From positions 1-57,898 of the forward strand of contig CANAAV010000018.1 of the NCBI GenBank assembly GCA_947346365.1: 57,898 bases of DNA, given 5' to 3'. The notes below the pieces were generated by a model that was not told where the DNA came from, searched no databases, and saw nothing but the letters and a program-made list of their open reading frames with translations. The position numbers and the translations under genes are program-made. Source of the DNA: an uncultured Flavonifractor sp. (GTDB lineage Bacteria; Bacillota; Clostridia; Oscillospirales; Oscillospiraceae). This document shows, one piece after another, positions 25,395 through 33,202 of the stretch. Positions within the stretch are counted from its first letter, which is position 1; each line of letters begins with the position of its first letter.

Positions 25395-25426
25395 CTTAGG
25401 CAGACGGCCATGACCGTCTGCCTAAG
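25395..25426 (-). terminator. Intrinsic terminator of the glycan-modification operon
   Basis: 13-bp stem CTTAGGCAGACGG/CCGTCTGCCTAAG with a 6-base loop. On the minus strand it is followed by ATATTTTTTC. It sits 31 bases after the stop of the 590-residue membrane protein. Confidence 0.92.
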
Positions 25427-25456
25427 TATCGAAACCAATATACGTGTTGACGATTC

Positions 25457-27229
25457 CTAATCCGGATTTTTGGTGAATACCCGCATGGAAAAAAGCCCCT
25501 CTCCAAATTCTTCTGACAGCGTATAGCGCTCATGGACAAAGGCCGCAAATTCATTTTCCGGATCGTCAATAGAGAGAGGAAAATCTTGGCTGTTTATATA
25601 CAATATTTTATCAGGAACAGCATCCCTGAGGTGAAAATATTGTAGGAATAAGGCCGCGTCTTGAAAACCGTACTGATACATGCAAGGGTCCCAGGAAGAA
25701 GGCGTACAGGGTTTGGCCTGTGTCATCAGGTAACCTGTGGGCAGCAAGTCGGAAATGAGTACGGTTTCATCTGCGCTCGTGACAGAGCGAATTTGTGTTT
25801 CCAAGCTCTCAATGGCCCTGCCGCGTTCGGGGGAGGTATGGCAGCCTTTGTAGACGCCGCTTTCCACTCGATAGGTCAGTTGCGGAATGGGATCGTCCCG
25901 ATAGACATAGGACCAATAATGGAGTAACATGGACGCGGAAAATAGAGCGCCTAACAAGCATGGAAGGGCAAGAGCCTGCCGAAAAGAAACGCGATCTGCT
26001 ATGGGGCCCCAAGCGCCGTCCGACAGGGCCCTAAAAGCAAATGGTATGCCCAGCATGGCTCCTTGAAATAGTGTGTAATAACGGACCGTAACGTCAGAGA
26101 CGGACGCCAAAGAGATAAGAAGCAAAGAGAAAAATGCCGGCAGCCAGAAAAAGGATAACAGACGAAATGAGGCCTGACGGTAAATAGGCTTGATAGCGAG
26201 AAGGTAAAGCGGGGTGGTGAAGAACAAAAGCATGATGAGGGAGTTCGAATTCCAACGCTGCCAACATCCCAAAGCCAAAATGCCGCAGGTTGCAAGAGTG
26301 TGAGCGAGGGAAAAAATACTTGGCAGATATCTGAAAAAAATCCGCTTTTTTAGGTAGAGAAAAACAGAGAGCGCGCCAAAGCAGAGCAGAAAGAGGGGAA
26401 GCCAGCGGCGCAGGACAAGTGCAGCAAAGCTAGGAATAAAGTAATGCAGTTGTCCCCAGAAACCGATTCTTGGAATATGAAAATAATTGCTGCTTAATAC
26501 GCAGAGAATGCCGGAAAATAATTTGCCTCCGCCCACAATTTCTAAATATAGGATAGTAAAAATGGCGATTGACAGCCCGGAGAGGGCGTAGAAGAAAAAG
26601 ATAGGGATGTTTTTCCATTTGCGCCGCTCGGTAAAGAGTAAGAGAATAAAGAAAAGCAGACAGTTGACGAGTTGCAGGGTGTGGGCAATTGCACATAGCG
26701 CCATCACAACACCGCCGCCTGCATAGCGGCGGATGGCTTTTGAAAGATCGGATTGGCAGGAGGCGCTGCACAGCAGGGAACCGGAGAGAGCCAGCAGGTT
26801 CAAGGAAAGTACGTTATAATCAAGGGAACGGCAGTTGTGTGGGGCAAGGCAGAAGAGGAGCAACGCGCACACAGCGGCAATCCGGCTGTCCATCCCGTCC
26901 TTTAAGAAATACCAGACGGCAACGGCAATGACCAGGCGAAACAAAACGGCGGCATAAACCATGTACAAAAAAATTCCCTCTGTGCCGCCGGTCAATGACA
27001 GATAAACGGAAATGAGAGGGGCCAGCAGCAGGCTGGTTAAAGGGGTTTGAGACCAACTGTCAACAAAAGGAATAGCGCCTTGCGTGAGCAGATATGGTTC
27101 CGTGATCCAAAAAGCCTCATCGGTGACCTCCACACCAAAGGGAGTACGAAAACAGACCAGTAAAAACACGGAAAGCGCCCACAAAAGGATAAGGCGCCAG
27201 GATAGGGAAAACCGTTTTGAGGCCAGCAT
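25457..27229 (-). CDS. Polytopic membrane protein, GT-C-type glycosyltransferase-like
   Basis: 590 residues with roughly ten or more hydrophobic segments and a C-terminal hydrophilic domain of about 130 residues. The first outer loop has an acidic pair directly after helix 1 (GVEVTDEAFW, about 32-41), as in GT-C glycosyltransferases that use polyprenyl-phosphate sugars, and GAIPFVDSWSQTPLT resembles that fold. No specific subfamily is recognisable. In an operon with a GtrB-like enzyme it would be the GtrC-like partner that moves the lipid-linked sugar onto an acceptor outside the membrane (inference). Codons are A+T-richer than in flanking genes. Confidence 0.7.
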   Translation of the reverse strand: MLASKRFSLSWRLILLWALSVFLLVCFRTPFGVEVTDEAFWITEPYLLTQGAIPFVDSWSQTPLTSLLLAPLISVYLSLTGGTEGIFLYMVYAAVLFRLVIAVAVWYFLKDGMDSRIAAVCALLLFCLAPHNCRSLDYNVLSLNLLALSGSLLCSASCQSDLSKAIRRYAGGGVVMALCAIAHTLQLVNCLLFFILLLFTERRKWKNIPIFFFYALSGLSIAIFTILYLEIVGGGKLFSGILCVLSSNYFHIPRIGFWGQLHYFIPSFAALVLRRWLPLFLLCFGALSVFLYLKKRIFFRYLPSIFSLAHTLATCGILALGCWQRWNSNSLIMLLFFTTPLYLLAIKPIYRQASFRLLSFFWLPAFFSLLLISLASVSDVTVRYYTLFQGAMLGIPFAFRALSDGAWGPIADRVSFRQALALPCLLGALFSASMLLHYWSYVYRDDPIPQLTYRVESGVYKGCHTSPERGRAIESLETQIRSVTSADETVLISDLLPTGYLMTQAKPCTPSSWDPCMYQYGFQDAALFLQYFHLRDAVPDKILYINSQDFPLSIDDPENEFAAFVHERYTLSEEFGEGLFSMRVFTKNPD

Positions 27230-27262
27230 ACTATATTCCTCCTCGCGAATGAGATGAAGAGC

Positions 27263-27988
27263 CTACTTTTCCAGCACGTAAAAGGTAACTCCGCAGGGGG
27301 TGAGCCAGGAGGGAAGACGCCTGCCCATGATCCAGATATGGGGACCGACGTCTATGTTTTGCCCTTCGGTCAGGGATGAAGCAGGTACCTGCTTCATCAG
27401 CTGCACAAGCAGCTGATGAAGGGACTTTGGAGAAAATTGATAGACGTACCCAAAGTGGGACAGGGCAAAAAATCCCTGCATCAACGGGTAGGTAAGACGT
27501 TCAATCCATTCAAACCAGGGGGTCACCGTGGATTCTACAATTAAAAGCTTCCCGCCAGGCTTGAGGACCCGCAGGCACTCAGAGACAGCGGCGCAGACAC
27601 GGGAACGGGTTTCGGCAAATGTGCGCCCCGCTAGATGATGGAGAAGAGCTTGAACAATCACAGCATCATATTGGGAATCTGAAATATTGGTCAGGGCAGT
27701 GGCGTCAGCCTGTAAAAAACGAATGGTCGATACGTCTTGGTATTTTTTGACTGCATGTTTGCTGACGGCCAGATCCGCGCAATCCAGCCTGGACAGACGG
27801 CGATAGTCATAATTAATGACGCCGCCGTTGCCAACATCCAGAACAGCGCCGCCGGCAGGAAGGTGCGCATCCAGCAGCGCGCCGGAATTTTTATAAAATG
27901 TGGGCTGCGTTGCCATGATCTGATCAGCATAATCCTCCGCATGGGAAGAGAAATAGGGGTTTTGGGAGGGATCATTTATATTTTTCAT
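27263..27988 (-). CDS. Class I SAM-dependent methyltransferase (cluster enzyme 1)
   Basis: 241 residues with a Rossmann methyltransferase core: motif I VLDVGNGG near 50-57, acidic end of strand 2 at CADLAV, motif II IRFLQADATAL, and VIVQALLHHL near 110, then VLKPGGKLLIVES. A C-terminal extension of ~80 residues (YPLMQGFFALSHFGYVYQFS) may contact membrane or a lipid-linked substrate. The gap to the upstream methyltransferase gene is 27 bases and to the downstream membrane protein 33 bases. Substrate unknown, possibly a sugar or lipid in this glycan locus. Confidence 0.82.
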   Translation of the reverse strand: MKNINDPSQNPYFSSHAEDYADQIMATQPTFYKNSGALLDAHLPAGGAVLDVGNGGVINYDYRRLSRLDCADLAVSKHAVKKYQDVSTIRFLQADATALTNISDSQYDAVIVQALLHHLAGRTFAETRSRVCAAVSECLRVLKPGGKLLIVESTVTPWFEWIERLTYPLMQGFFALSHFGYVYQFSPKSLHQLLVQLMKQVPASSLTEGQNIDVGPHIWIMGRRLPSWLTPCGVTFYVLEK

Positions 27989-28015
27989 AACGACAGTCCT
28001 ATACGGAAATATGAT

Positions 28016-28750
28016 TTAAGCAGGCAGAGGTTTTGTAACGACTGCAATGAGTGAAACGCCAAAGGGGAAATGACGGCCTTTGGCAATCCAGTATTTTTCG
28101 CTGCGGAAGACATGGTAGAGCAGCCGGTTGAGCCAGTTGTCCTGGAACGCGGATTCCATGGTGTCGTCTTGATCCAAATGAAGCGCCCTAGAAGCCAGTC
28201 GGGAGAGAGCGGCGGGAAAAAAGAGCAGGGAATTGTAATAACTGATGTAGTCTATATGGAAACCGGCGCCGGTTAAAAGCCGCTGAAGGGACTGCCTGCT
28301 ATACCGGCGCACGTGCATACAGTTTTCATCGTGGGCAGACCACATCCACTGGTTAGCGGGGACCGTAATGACACATGTCCCGCCGGGCTCGAGAAAACGG
28401 CATAGGTTTTCAGCGGCGGTACGATCATCCGGTATGTGTTCTAGAATATCCAGGGCGATACCCAAGGCATATTTTCCCTCCCCAGCGTAGGGGATAGAGA
28501 GATCCTGCTGCACAAGCGGGCCGGAGAAGCGCTTCCGGCAGTAATCCAGGGCCTGCTTAGAAAAATCGGCTCCGGTAGGTTCTCCATAACGGTCTAATTC
28601 TTTCAGCATCAGACCGCAGCCGCAGCCAAAGTCAATAATTTTACCCTTAGGCTCCCGAGGTGGGAGCGTATCGAGCAGGGAGAGGACAATCTCCCGCTTT
28701 CCCCGGTACCACCAGTGAAATTGGTCGTTATCGTATATGAAGTCCTTCAA
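28016..28750 (-). CDS. Class I SAM-dependent methyltransferase (cluster enzyme 2)
   Basis: 244 residues. The N-terminal FHWWYRGKREIV signature followed by motif I IIDFGCGCGLML (about 40-51) and LDILEHIPD near 100, FLEPGGTCVITVPA near 120, is the form often found in polysaccharide and polyprenyl-glycosylation loci. The ATG at 28750 overlaps the stop of the GtrB-like gene by four bases, indicating translational coupling. Likely methylates a sugar or its lipid carrier-linked form. Confidence 0.84.
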   Translation of the reverse strand: MKDFIYDNDQFHWWYRGKREIVLSLLDTLPPREPKGKIIDFGCGCGLMLKELDRYGEPTGADFSKQALDYCRKRFSGPLVQQDLSIPYAGEGKYALGIALDILEHIPDDRTAAENLCRFLEPGGTCVITVPANQWMWSAHDENCMHVRRYSRQSLQRLLTGAGFHIDYISYYNSLLFFPAALSRLASRALHLDQDDTMESAFQDNWLNRLLYHVFRSEKYWIAKGRHFPFGVSLIAVVTKPLPA

Positions 28751-29742
28751 GATAAATCCTCCAATTCACAGGGATTGTCTGGAGAAGATTCTAAGGGAAG
28801 ATGTGCGTCTAAGATTACATAATCCGGGCGGTTTTTGCTTTCGATAAAGATTTTACCTAAGTATTGGCCGAGGATGCCAATGCCCAGCAACTGTATGCCG
28901 CCCAACAGGAAGAGGGAACAGATTAGCATGGCATAGCCTTGAATGGGGATATTGACGGTGAGCTTCTGAATTACAAAATACAGTACGGCTGCCATGGAAC
29001 CGGCGCAGAACAAGAGCCCGGCGATGGCAGAGGCCTGAAGAGGCGCGACGGAAAAAGCGGTGATGCCATCCAGAGAATATTTCAAAAGCTTCCAAAAGGA
29101 CCAGCTGGTATTTCCGTGAGAGCGTTCAACATTTGAATAATCCATATAATAGGTCCGATATCCGGCCCACACGAAAAGACCTTTGGAGAAGCGGCTTTTT
29201 TCTTTCAAGGAGAGAATAGAATCCACCATGCGCCGGGTCATCAGGCGAAAGTCTCTGGCCCCACTGACAATCTGCACATCAGAAATCCGGTTGATCATAA
29301 AATAAAAAAGCCGTGCGAAAGCGGAACGGATGGGAGGTTCTCCCCTGCGGTCCACCCGGCGGGTGGCCACGCACTCCCATCCCTGCCCGTTGTTTAGGAT
29401 GAAAAACATCTCCGGGAGCAATTGAGGAGGATCCTGTAGGTCAGCGTCCATAACGACGGCATACTGACCCCTGCAGTGAGCAAAACCGGCCAGCATGGCG
29501 GCCTCTTTCCCAAAATTGCGGGTAAAGGATATATAATATGCGCGTTGGTCCTTTGCCGCAATCTCTTTGATGAGAGCGAGGGTTTCGTCCTTTGAACCGT
29601 CGTCAACAAACAGCAACTCATAGGTAGAGATATCGCCGCGCTGGCATAGGAAATCGGCTGTCTGTGTGATTTCCTTATAAAATAGGGGAATATTCTCCGC
29701 CTCGTTATGGCATGGAACAACAACAGATAAAGACCGAACCAT
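28747..29742 (-). CDS. GtrB/DPM1-like glycosyltransferase family 2 with two C-terminal membrane helices
   Basis: 331 residues. GT2 fold: SVVVPCHNEAENIPLFYKEI (5-24), metal and nucleotide sites LLFVDDGSKDET near 50 and VVMDADLQDPPQLLPE near 100, GARDFRLMTRRMVDSILSLK near 165-185, and KSRFSKGLFVWAGY. Two hydrophobic helices near 235-260 and 270-295 anchor it. This is the layout of enzymes that transfer a sugar from a nucleotide donor to undecaprenyl phosphate at the inner face of the membrane. No GtrA-type flippase gene is nearby. Overlaps cluster methyltransferase 2 by four bases. Confidence 0.9.
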   Translation of the reverse strand: MVRSLSVVVPCHNEAENIPLFYKEITQTADFLCQRGDISTYELLFVDDGSKDETLALIKEIAAKDQRAYYISFTRNFGKEAAMLAGFAHCRGQYAVVMDADLQDPPQLLPEMFFILNNGQGWECVATRRVDRRGEPPIRSAFARLFYFMINRISDVQIVSGARDFRLMTRRMVDSILSLKEKSRFSKGLFVWAGYRTYYMDYSNVERSHGNTSWSFWKLLKYSLDGITAFSVAPLQASAIAGLLFCAGSMAAVLYFVIQKLTVNIPIQGYAMLICSLFLLGGIQLLGIGILGQYLGKIFIESKNRPDYVILDAHLPLESSPDNPCELEDLS

Positions 29743-29758
29743 GGAGGAAATCCTTTCG

Positions 29759-30550
29759 TTATGACAGCGGGCGCTGATACTGAAAAATGATTAGATTATA
29801 TGGGAGGTAATACAGGTCCTTCCGGATGGTGTAGGTTGCATCGGGAAGACAGCTGGAGAAAAGAGCTTGCCATGCATCCAGAGCCCGAACAAATTTCCCG
29901 CGGTCGCTGCGGAGCAGAAACCGTTCAAACGTGGTAAGGTTTGGAGTAAACACACCATCTAGCGTAATTGCCCGTCCGCCGGGCCGCAGCAGTGTGGGCA
30001 AGGCAGCCAACATATCCTGGGCATCCTTGTCATTTAAATGGTGCAAAATGCCCATTAAAAGAATAACGTCGAAGGTGCGTGTGTGTTTGACCGAAGCGAT
30101 ATAATCATTTAAATTAATACAGATAAATTGAGTAGTGTGGTCTCTGGAGTACTTTTTTTGATTTTGGGAAATATAGGATTTACTTAGATCAATACCGGTA
30201 TAAGTTACGTCAAATCCAAGATAGGGACGGATGTCTGCTGTACCGCAGCCGACGTCGAGGCAGGTTTCTCCAGGCGCGGTGTGGGACAAAATAAAGTGCA
30301 GTCCCTCACGGTTCAAATCTGTGGGCCGGGAAGAGAGGGGAGTTTGCGCGGCGCAGTCATAATAGGCAGCATATTCTTCCTCCGAAAGGGTAGGGTAGTG
30401 ATCCTTATATTTTAAGAGCTTCGCGGCGGACTTGCCATAAGCCGCATAATAAATAGGAAACATCAGGGGATAACAGTCCCGCAAAATAGGGGGACAGAGG
30501 TTATCCAAAATCCAGTTGATAACCGTGGTGATATTGCGGCTCGCCTTCAT
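29759..30550 (-). CDS. Class I SAM-dependent methyltransferase (cluster enzyme 3)
   Basis: 263 residues if started at ATG 30550 (MKASRN...), preceded on the minus strand by GAGGAGAG; the frame is open upstream but without a site. Motif I is CLDVGCGTADIRPYLG near 100-115, then YTGIDLS, ILLMGILHHLND near 170 and LLRPGGRAITLDGVF near 195. First gene of the glycan islet, 16 bases before the GtrB-like gene, with promoter TTGCAA-17-TATAAT at 30626-30654. Substrate unknown. Confidence 0.82.
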   Translation of the reverse strand: MKASRNITTVINWILDNLCPPILRDCYPLMFPIYYAAYGKSAAKLLKYKDHYPTLSEEEYAAYYDCAAQTPLSSRPTDLNREGLHFILSHTAPGETCLDVGCGTADIRPYLGFDVTYTGIDLSKSYISQNQKKYSRDHTTQFICINLNDYIASVKHTRTFDVILLMGILHHLNDKDAQDMLAALPTLLRPGGRAITLDGVFTPNLTTFERFLLRSDRGKFVRALDAWQALFSSCLPDATYTIRKDLYYLPYNLIIFQYQRPLS

Positions 30551-30604
30551 AATGAAGCTCTCCTCACTTCTCGCGGTTTTACGGAGAATAACAGGGAAAC
30601 AGGC

Positions 30605-30620
30605 GTTTTCACGTGAAACG
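30605..30620. promoter_or_regulatory. parS-like palindrome TTTCACGTGAAA
   Basis: GTTTTCACGTGAAACG contains the 13-base run TTTCACGTGAAAC of the bacterial parS consensus and matches 13 of 16 positions; the mismatches are at the outer edges. It also overlaps the expected transcription start of the minus-strand glycan operon, so it might instead be an operator. Confidence 0.45.
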
Positions 30621-30625
30621 ATGTG

Positions 30626-30654
30626 ATTATAGCATAGGGATGACGGAATTGCAA
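30626..30654 (-). promoter_or_regulatory. Sigma-A promoter of the glycan-modification operon
   Basis: Minus-strand TTGCAA (30654-30649), 17-base spacer, TATAAT (30631-30626), about 76 bases upstream of the first methyltransferase start. Confidence 0.85.
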
Positions 30655-30703
30655 GCATTTGCGCCCTTGAGTGGGGGGATGCTCCGCGGGCGGCGCATTT
30701 CCC

Positions 30704-30731
30704 TTGTATTTTCGGGAAAATGTGGTATAAT
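30704..30731 (+). promoter_or_regulatory. Candidate promoter upstream of the DEAD-box helicase
   Basis: TTGTAT (30704-30709), 16-base spacer, TATAAT (30726-30731) with TGG before the -10 giving an extended -10. The -10 lies in the arm of a hairpin. A leader of about 340 bases would result. Confidence 0.6.
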
Positions 30732-30845
30732 AACCGCAGAGCAGCTATTATACCAGTTCCCCGGCACAACCGGCCCCCGCCCTTCGGGCGGAACCGCCGG
30801 TGATGCCATTATACCACGAAACGCTCCGCGTTTGTGGTATAATAA
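30721..30845. repeat. Paired inverted repeats built on TGTGGTATAATAA
   Basis: TGTGGTATAATAA occurs at 30721-30733 and again at 30833-30845. Each copy pairs with an inverted partner: TGGTATAATA/TATTATACCA (30723-30755) and ATTATACCAC/GTGGTATAAT (30808-30843, extended by AAACGC/GCGTTT). A CCGCCC-TTC-GGGCGG hairpin sits between (30777-30791). The remainder to 31079 contains only a GCCCGC/GCGGGC stem near 30960-30981 and no gene. Confidence 0.75.
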
Positions 30846-31079
30846 GCGCGAGACGGCGATTCTACCGCTTTTATGATGCAATCAGCTGCCGCCCGCCGGG
30901 GAAACCGGCCTGTGGCGGAGGGCCCTGTGTGTACAAGAGGAAATATCGCGTGCAAACTGCCCGCTGGTCTCCTGGCGGGCTTCGTCGCGTTATGATATGC
31001 CGCGCCTGCGCCGCGGCGTTTCCAGCGCCGGCTCCCATGCGCAGTGGGAGTGAATAAACGAAAAGGACGAATGAATCAT

Positions 31080-32900
31080 ATGACCTTCCAAGAACTTGGC
31101 CTGAACGCGCCGATTCTGCGCGCGCTGGCGGACCGGGGCTATGAGCGGCCCTCGCCCATCCAGTCCAAGGCCATCCCCCCTGCCCTGGCGGGGCGGGATG
31201 TGTTGGGCTGCGCCCAGACGGGCACGGGCAAAACCTGTGCTTTTGCAGCGCCCATCCTTCAGCGGCTCTCCGCCGCCCCTGTGCCCGGACGGCCCATCCG
31301 GGCGCTGGTTTTGACCCCCACGAGAGAACTGGCTCTTCAGATTCACGAGAGTTTTGAGGCCTATGGCAAGAATCTCCCCCTGCGCTGCGCTGTCATTTTC
31401 GGCGGTGTGGGGCAGTCGCCCCAGGTGGAACGGCTGAAGCGGGGGGTGGATATCCTGGTGGCCACCCCCGGACGGCTGGGGGATCTGTATGGGCAGGGGC
31501 TGATTGACCTGTCCCGGCTGGAGATTTTTGTGCTGGATGAGGCCGACCGGATGCTGGACATGGGCTTTATCCACGATGTAAAGCGTATTTTGGGCTGGCT
31601 GCCCAAGAAAAAGCAGACCCTCTTTTTCTCCGCCACAATGCCGCCAGAGGTCCGGGGGCTGGTGGACTCCCTGCTCAGCCGGCCGGTGCGGGTAGCGGTA
31701 GACCCGGTGTCCTCCCCGGTGGAGGTAATTGATCAGCGGCTGTACTATGTGGACCGGGGCAACAAAACCAAACTGCTGGCGAGCCTGCTTGAGGAGCAGC
31801 GGGTAAAAAACGCACTGGTGTTTACCCGCACCAAGCACGGGGCCAATAAAGTGGCAGGGGAGCTGGTGAAGGCGGGGATATCCGCCGCCGCCATTCACGG
31901 CAACAAAAGCCAGACCGCCCGGCAGCAGGCGCTGGCCGATTTCAAAAAGGGCGCGGTGCGGGTGCTGGTGGCAACGGATATCGCCGCCCGGGGGCTGGAT
32001 ATTGAGGAGCTGTCCCACGTGTTCAACTATAACCTGCCCGATGTGCCGGAGACCTATGTCCACCGGATTGGGCGCACTGGGCGCGCGGGGCGGGGCGGCA
32101 CGGCGGTTTCCTTCTGTGACGCCAACGAGCGGGAGGAGCTCAAGGCCATTGAAAAACTCATCGGCCGCAGAGTGCCGGTGGTGGAGGGACACCTCTGGCC
32201 TATGCAGGCACTGGAGGCGCTGCCCCGGGACAAGCGGGGCCGGGTGATAAATCCAGAGGACGCTGAGGCCCGAGCTGCGGCCAAGGAACGCCGCCGTGCC
32301 CAGGATGCGGTCAGCCAGTCTCCCGCAGGAAAAAGGAAGGAAAAGCAAAAGACGGCCCAGCGGAGGAAAGAGATTGATCCTGCGGCGGAGGGAGAGCCCT
32401 CCGCCGCGCCGCTGGCGCCTGCGCCGCGGCAGCGCAGGCCGCGCGGTTTCCGGGCCAGCGCCACCTTGGAGGAGGCGTTGACCGCCACTGCGCCCCGGGG
32501 ACAGAAGGAGCCGGAGGCGTGCACGGATTTCCAGCGGCCGGACCCCTTTGCCAGCGATGTGGTGATGGACGCCACAGCCCGCCTGCTCTCGCCTAGATCC
32601 CGACCGGGCCGGACCGCGCCGCCGGCCGCCGCCCCGGCAAAATCCCGCAGAGAGAAGCAGGGGAAGGCAGAGCCGCTGAAGAAAAACGCCAAGGGACCCA
32701 AACCGGGCCGAACATCCCGGCAGGAGGGAATCAAGGCCGCGCGGCAGGAGGAGACGGCCTCTGCCAGGGGGAAAAGACAGCCCGCAAAAGGCCGGGGACG
32801 GGGAGGCCGCCCCCCGGAGGTGGTGCTGCGCACGGGCAGTCAAAAGGATTCCACCGAGCAGCCCAGCCTGATGAAGCCCTACTATCTCAGCGATGGCTGA
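31080..32900 (+). CDS. DEAD-box ATP-dependent RNA helicase
   Basis: 606 residues. Q motif region [31 protein letters not shown], Walker A AQTGTGKT near 45-52, [23 protein letters not shown] box [11 protein letters not shown] near 153, SATMP, then the C-terminal RecA domain with [26 protein letters not shown] and [10 protein letters not shown] near 335-345. Residues about 400-606 are a basic, low-complexity tail rich in Arg, Lys, Ala and Pro, as in RhlE-type helicases acting on ribosome assembly or structured mRNA. ATG 31080 matches the family N-terminus; ATG 31071, three codons earlier, is closer to the AAAAGGA site and cannot be excluded. A long structured leader suggests cold or self-regulation. 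Confidence 0.93.
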   Translation: MTFQELGLNAPILRALADRGYERPSPIQSKAIPPALAGRDVLGCAQTGTGKTCAFAAPILQRLSAAPVPGRPIRALVLTPTRELALQIHESFEAYGKNLPLRCAVIFGGVGQSPQVERLKRGVDILVATPGRLGDLYGQGLIDLSRLEIFVLDEADRMLDMGFIHDVKRILGWLPKKKQTLFFSATMPPEVRGLVDSLLSRPVRVAVDPVSSPVEVIDQRLYYVDRGNKTKLLASLLEEQRVKNALVFTRTKHGANKVAGELVKAGISAAAIHGNKSQTARQQALADFKKGAVRVLVATDIAARGLDIEELSHVFNYNLPDVPETYVHRIGRTGRAGRGGTAVSFCDANEREELKAIEKLIGRRVPVVEGHLWPMQALEALPRDKRGRVINPEDAEARAAAKERRRAQDAVSQSPAGKRKEKQKTAQRRKEIDPAAEGEPSAAPLAPAPRQRRPRGFRASATLEEALTATAPRGQKEPEACTDFQRPDPFASDVVMDATARLLSPRSRPGRTAPPAAAPAKSRREKQGKAEPLKKNAKGPKPGRTSRQEGIKAARQEETASARGKRQPAKGRGRGGRPPEVVLRTGSQKDSTEQPSLMKPYYLSDG

Positions 32901-32936
32901 AGGGCGGTTTCCCGGAGGTAGTGGGAAAAGTTTTAG

Positions 32937-32965
32937 TTGCAATTCCGGCACGGTGGGTTTATAAT
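32937..32965 (+). promoter_or_regulatory. Sigma-A promoter of the aromatic amino acid operon
   Basis: TTGCAA (32937-32942), 17-base spacer, TATAAT (32960-32965). The predicted start near 32972 places the leader peptide ATG about 25 bases into the transcript. Confidence 0.85.
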
Positions 32966-32995
32966 ATTGCAAACCGTTTTAAGCGAGGGAAATCT

Positions 32996-33088
32996 ATGGA
33001 CCGGATCACCGCCACAGCGGCTTACCTCTATGATTTCAACAGCTGGGCTCGATTTATGGGCGCCGGCGCTTTTGTGTTGAGAAAATAG
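32996..33088 (+). CDS. Aromatic-residue-rich leader peptide of the aro operon
   Basis: A 30-codon reading frame with a good ribosome binding site (GAGGGA, 32984-32989, six bases before ATG). Tyr codons are at positions 10 and 12, Phe at 14, Trp at 17, Phe at 20 and 26; the run AYLYDFNSWARF is the core. All three aromatic amino acids made by the downstream pathway are represented. It lies between a strong promoter and an intrinsic terminator that precedes aroF. By analogy with trp, phe and aro leader peptides, ribosome stalling at these codons when a charged aromatic tRNA is short should favour read-through. The peptide itself probably has no other role. Confidence 0.8.
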   Translation: MDRITATAAYLYDFNSWARFMGAGAFVLRK

Positions 33089-33105
33089 AGGGTGAATAGA
33101 TGGGA

Positions 33106-33122
33106 GGAGCCTCAAAGGCTCC
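33106..33122 (+). promoter_or_regulatory. Upstream leader hairpin of the aro attenuator
   Basis: GGAGCC (33106-33111) pairs with GGCTCC (33117-33122), loop TCAAA. The 3' arm can instead pair with GGAGC at 33145-33149, the 5' arm of the terminator. In addition GGCGCT inside the leader frame (33065-33070) can pair with AGCGCT at 33147-33152. These are the mutually exclusive pairings expected of an attenuator. Confidence 0.65.
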
Positions 33123-33144
33123 GGTAGTCTCCCCAGAATGAAGA

Positions 33145-33183
33145 GGAGCGCTCATTGAGTTCATCAATGGGCGCTCCTTTTTT
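33145..33183 (+). terminator. Attenuator terminator upstream of aroF
   Basis: 14-bp stem GGAGCGCTCATTGA/TCAATGGGCGCTCC (one G-T pair), loop GTTCA, followed by six T residues, ending 19 bases before the aroF start codon. A terminator here, after a promoter and leader peptide but before the first structural gene, implies regulated termination. Confidence 0.93.
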
Positions 33184-33202
33184 ACAGAAAGGATGCTGTA
33201 TT

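Noticed and set aside
30990..32972. 660-codon minus-strand frame opposite the DEAD-box helicase
   Set aside because: Antisense shadow; all helicase motifs are on the plus strand.
32901..33202. T-box or TRAP-type control of the aro operon
   Set aside because: I see no T-box sequence, specifier stem or regularly spaced GAG/TAG triplets; the leader-peptide layout explains the region better.
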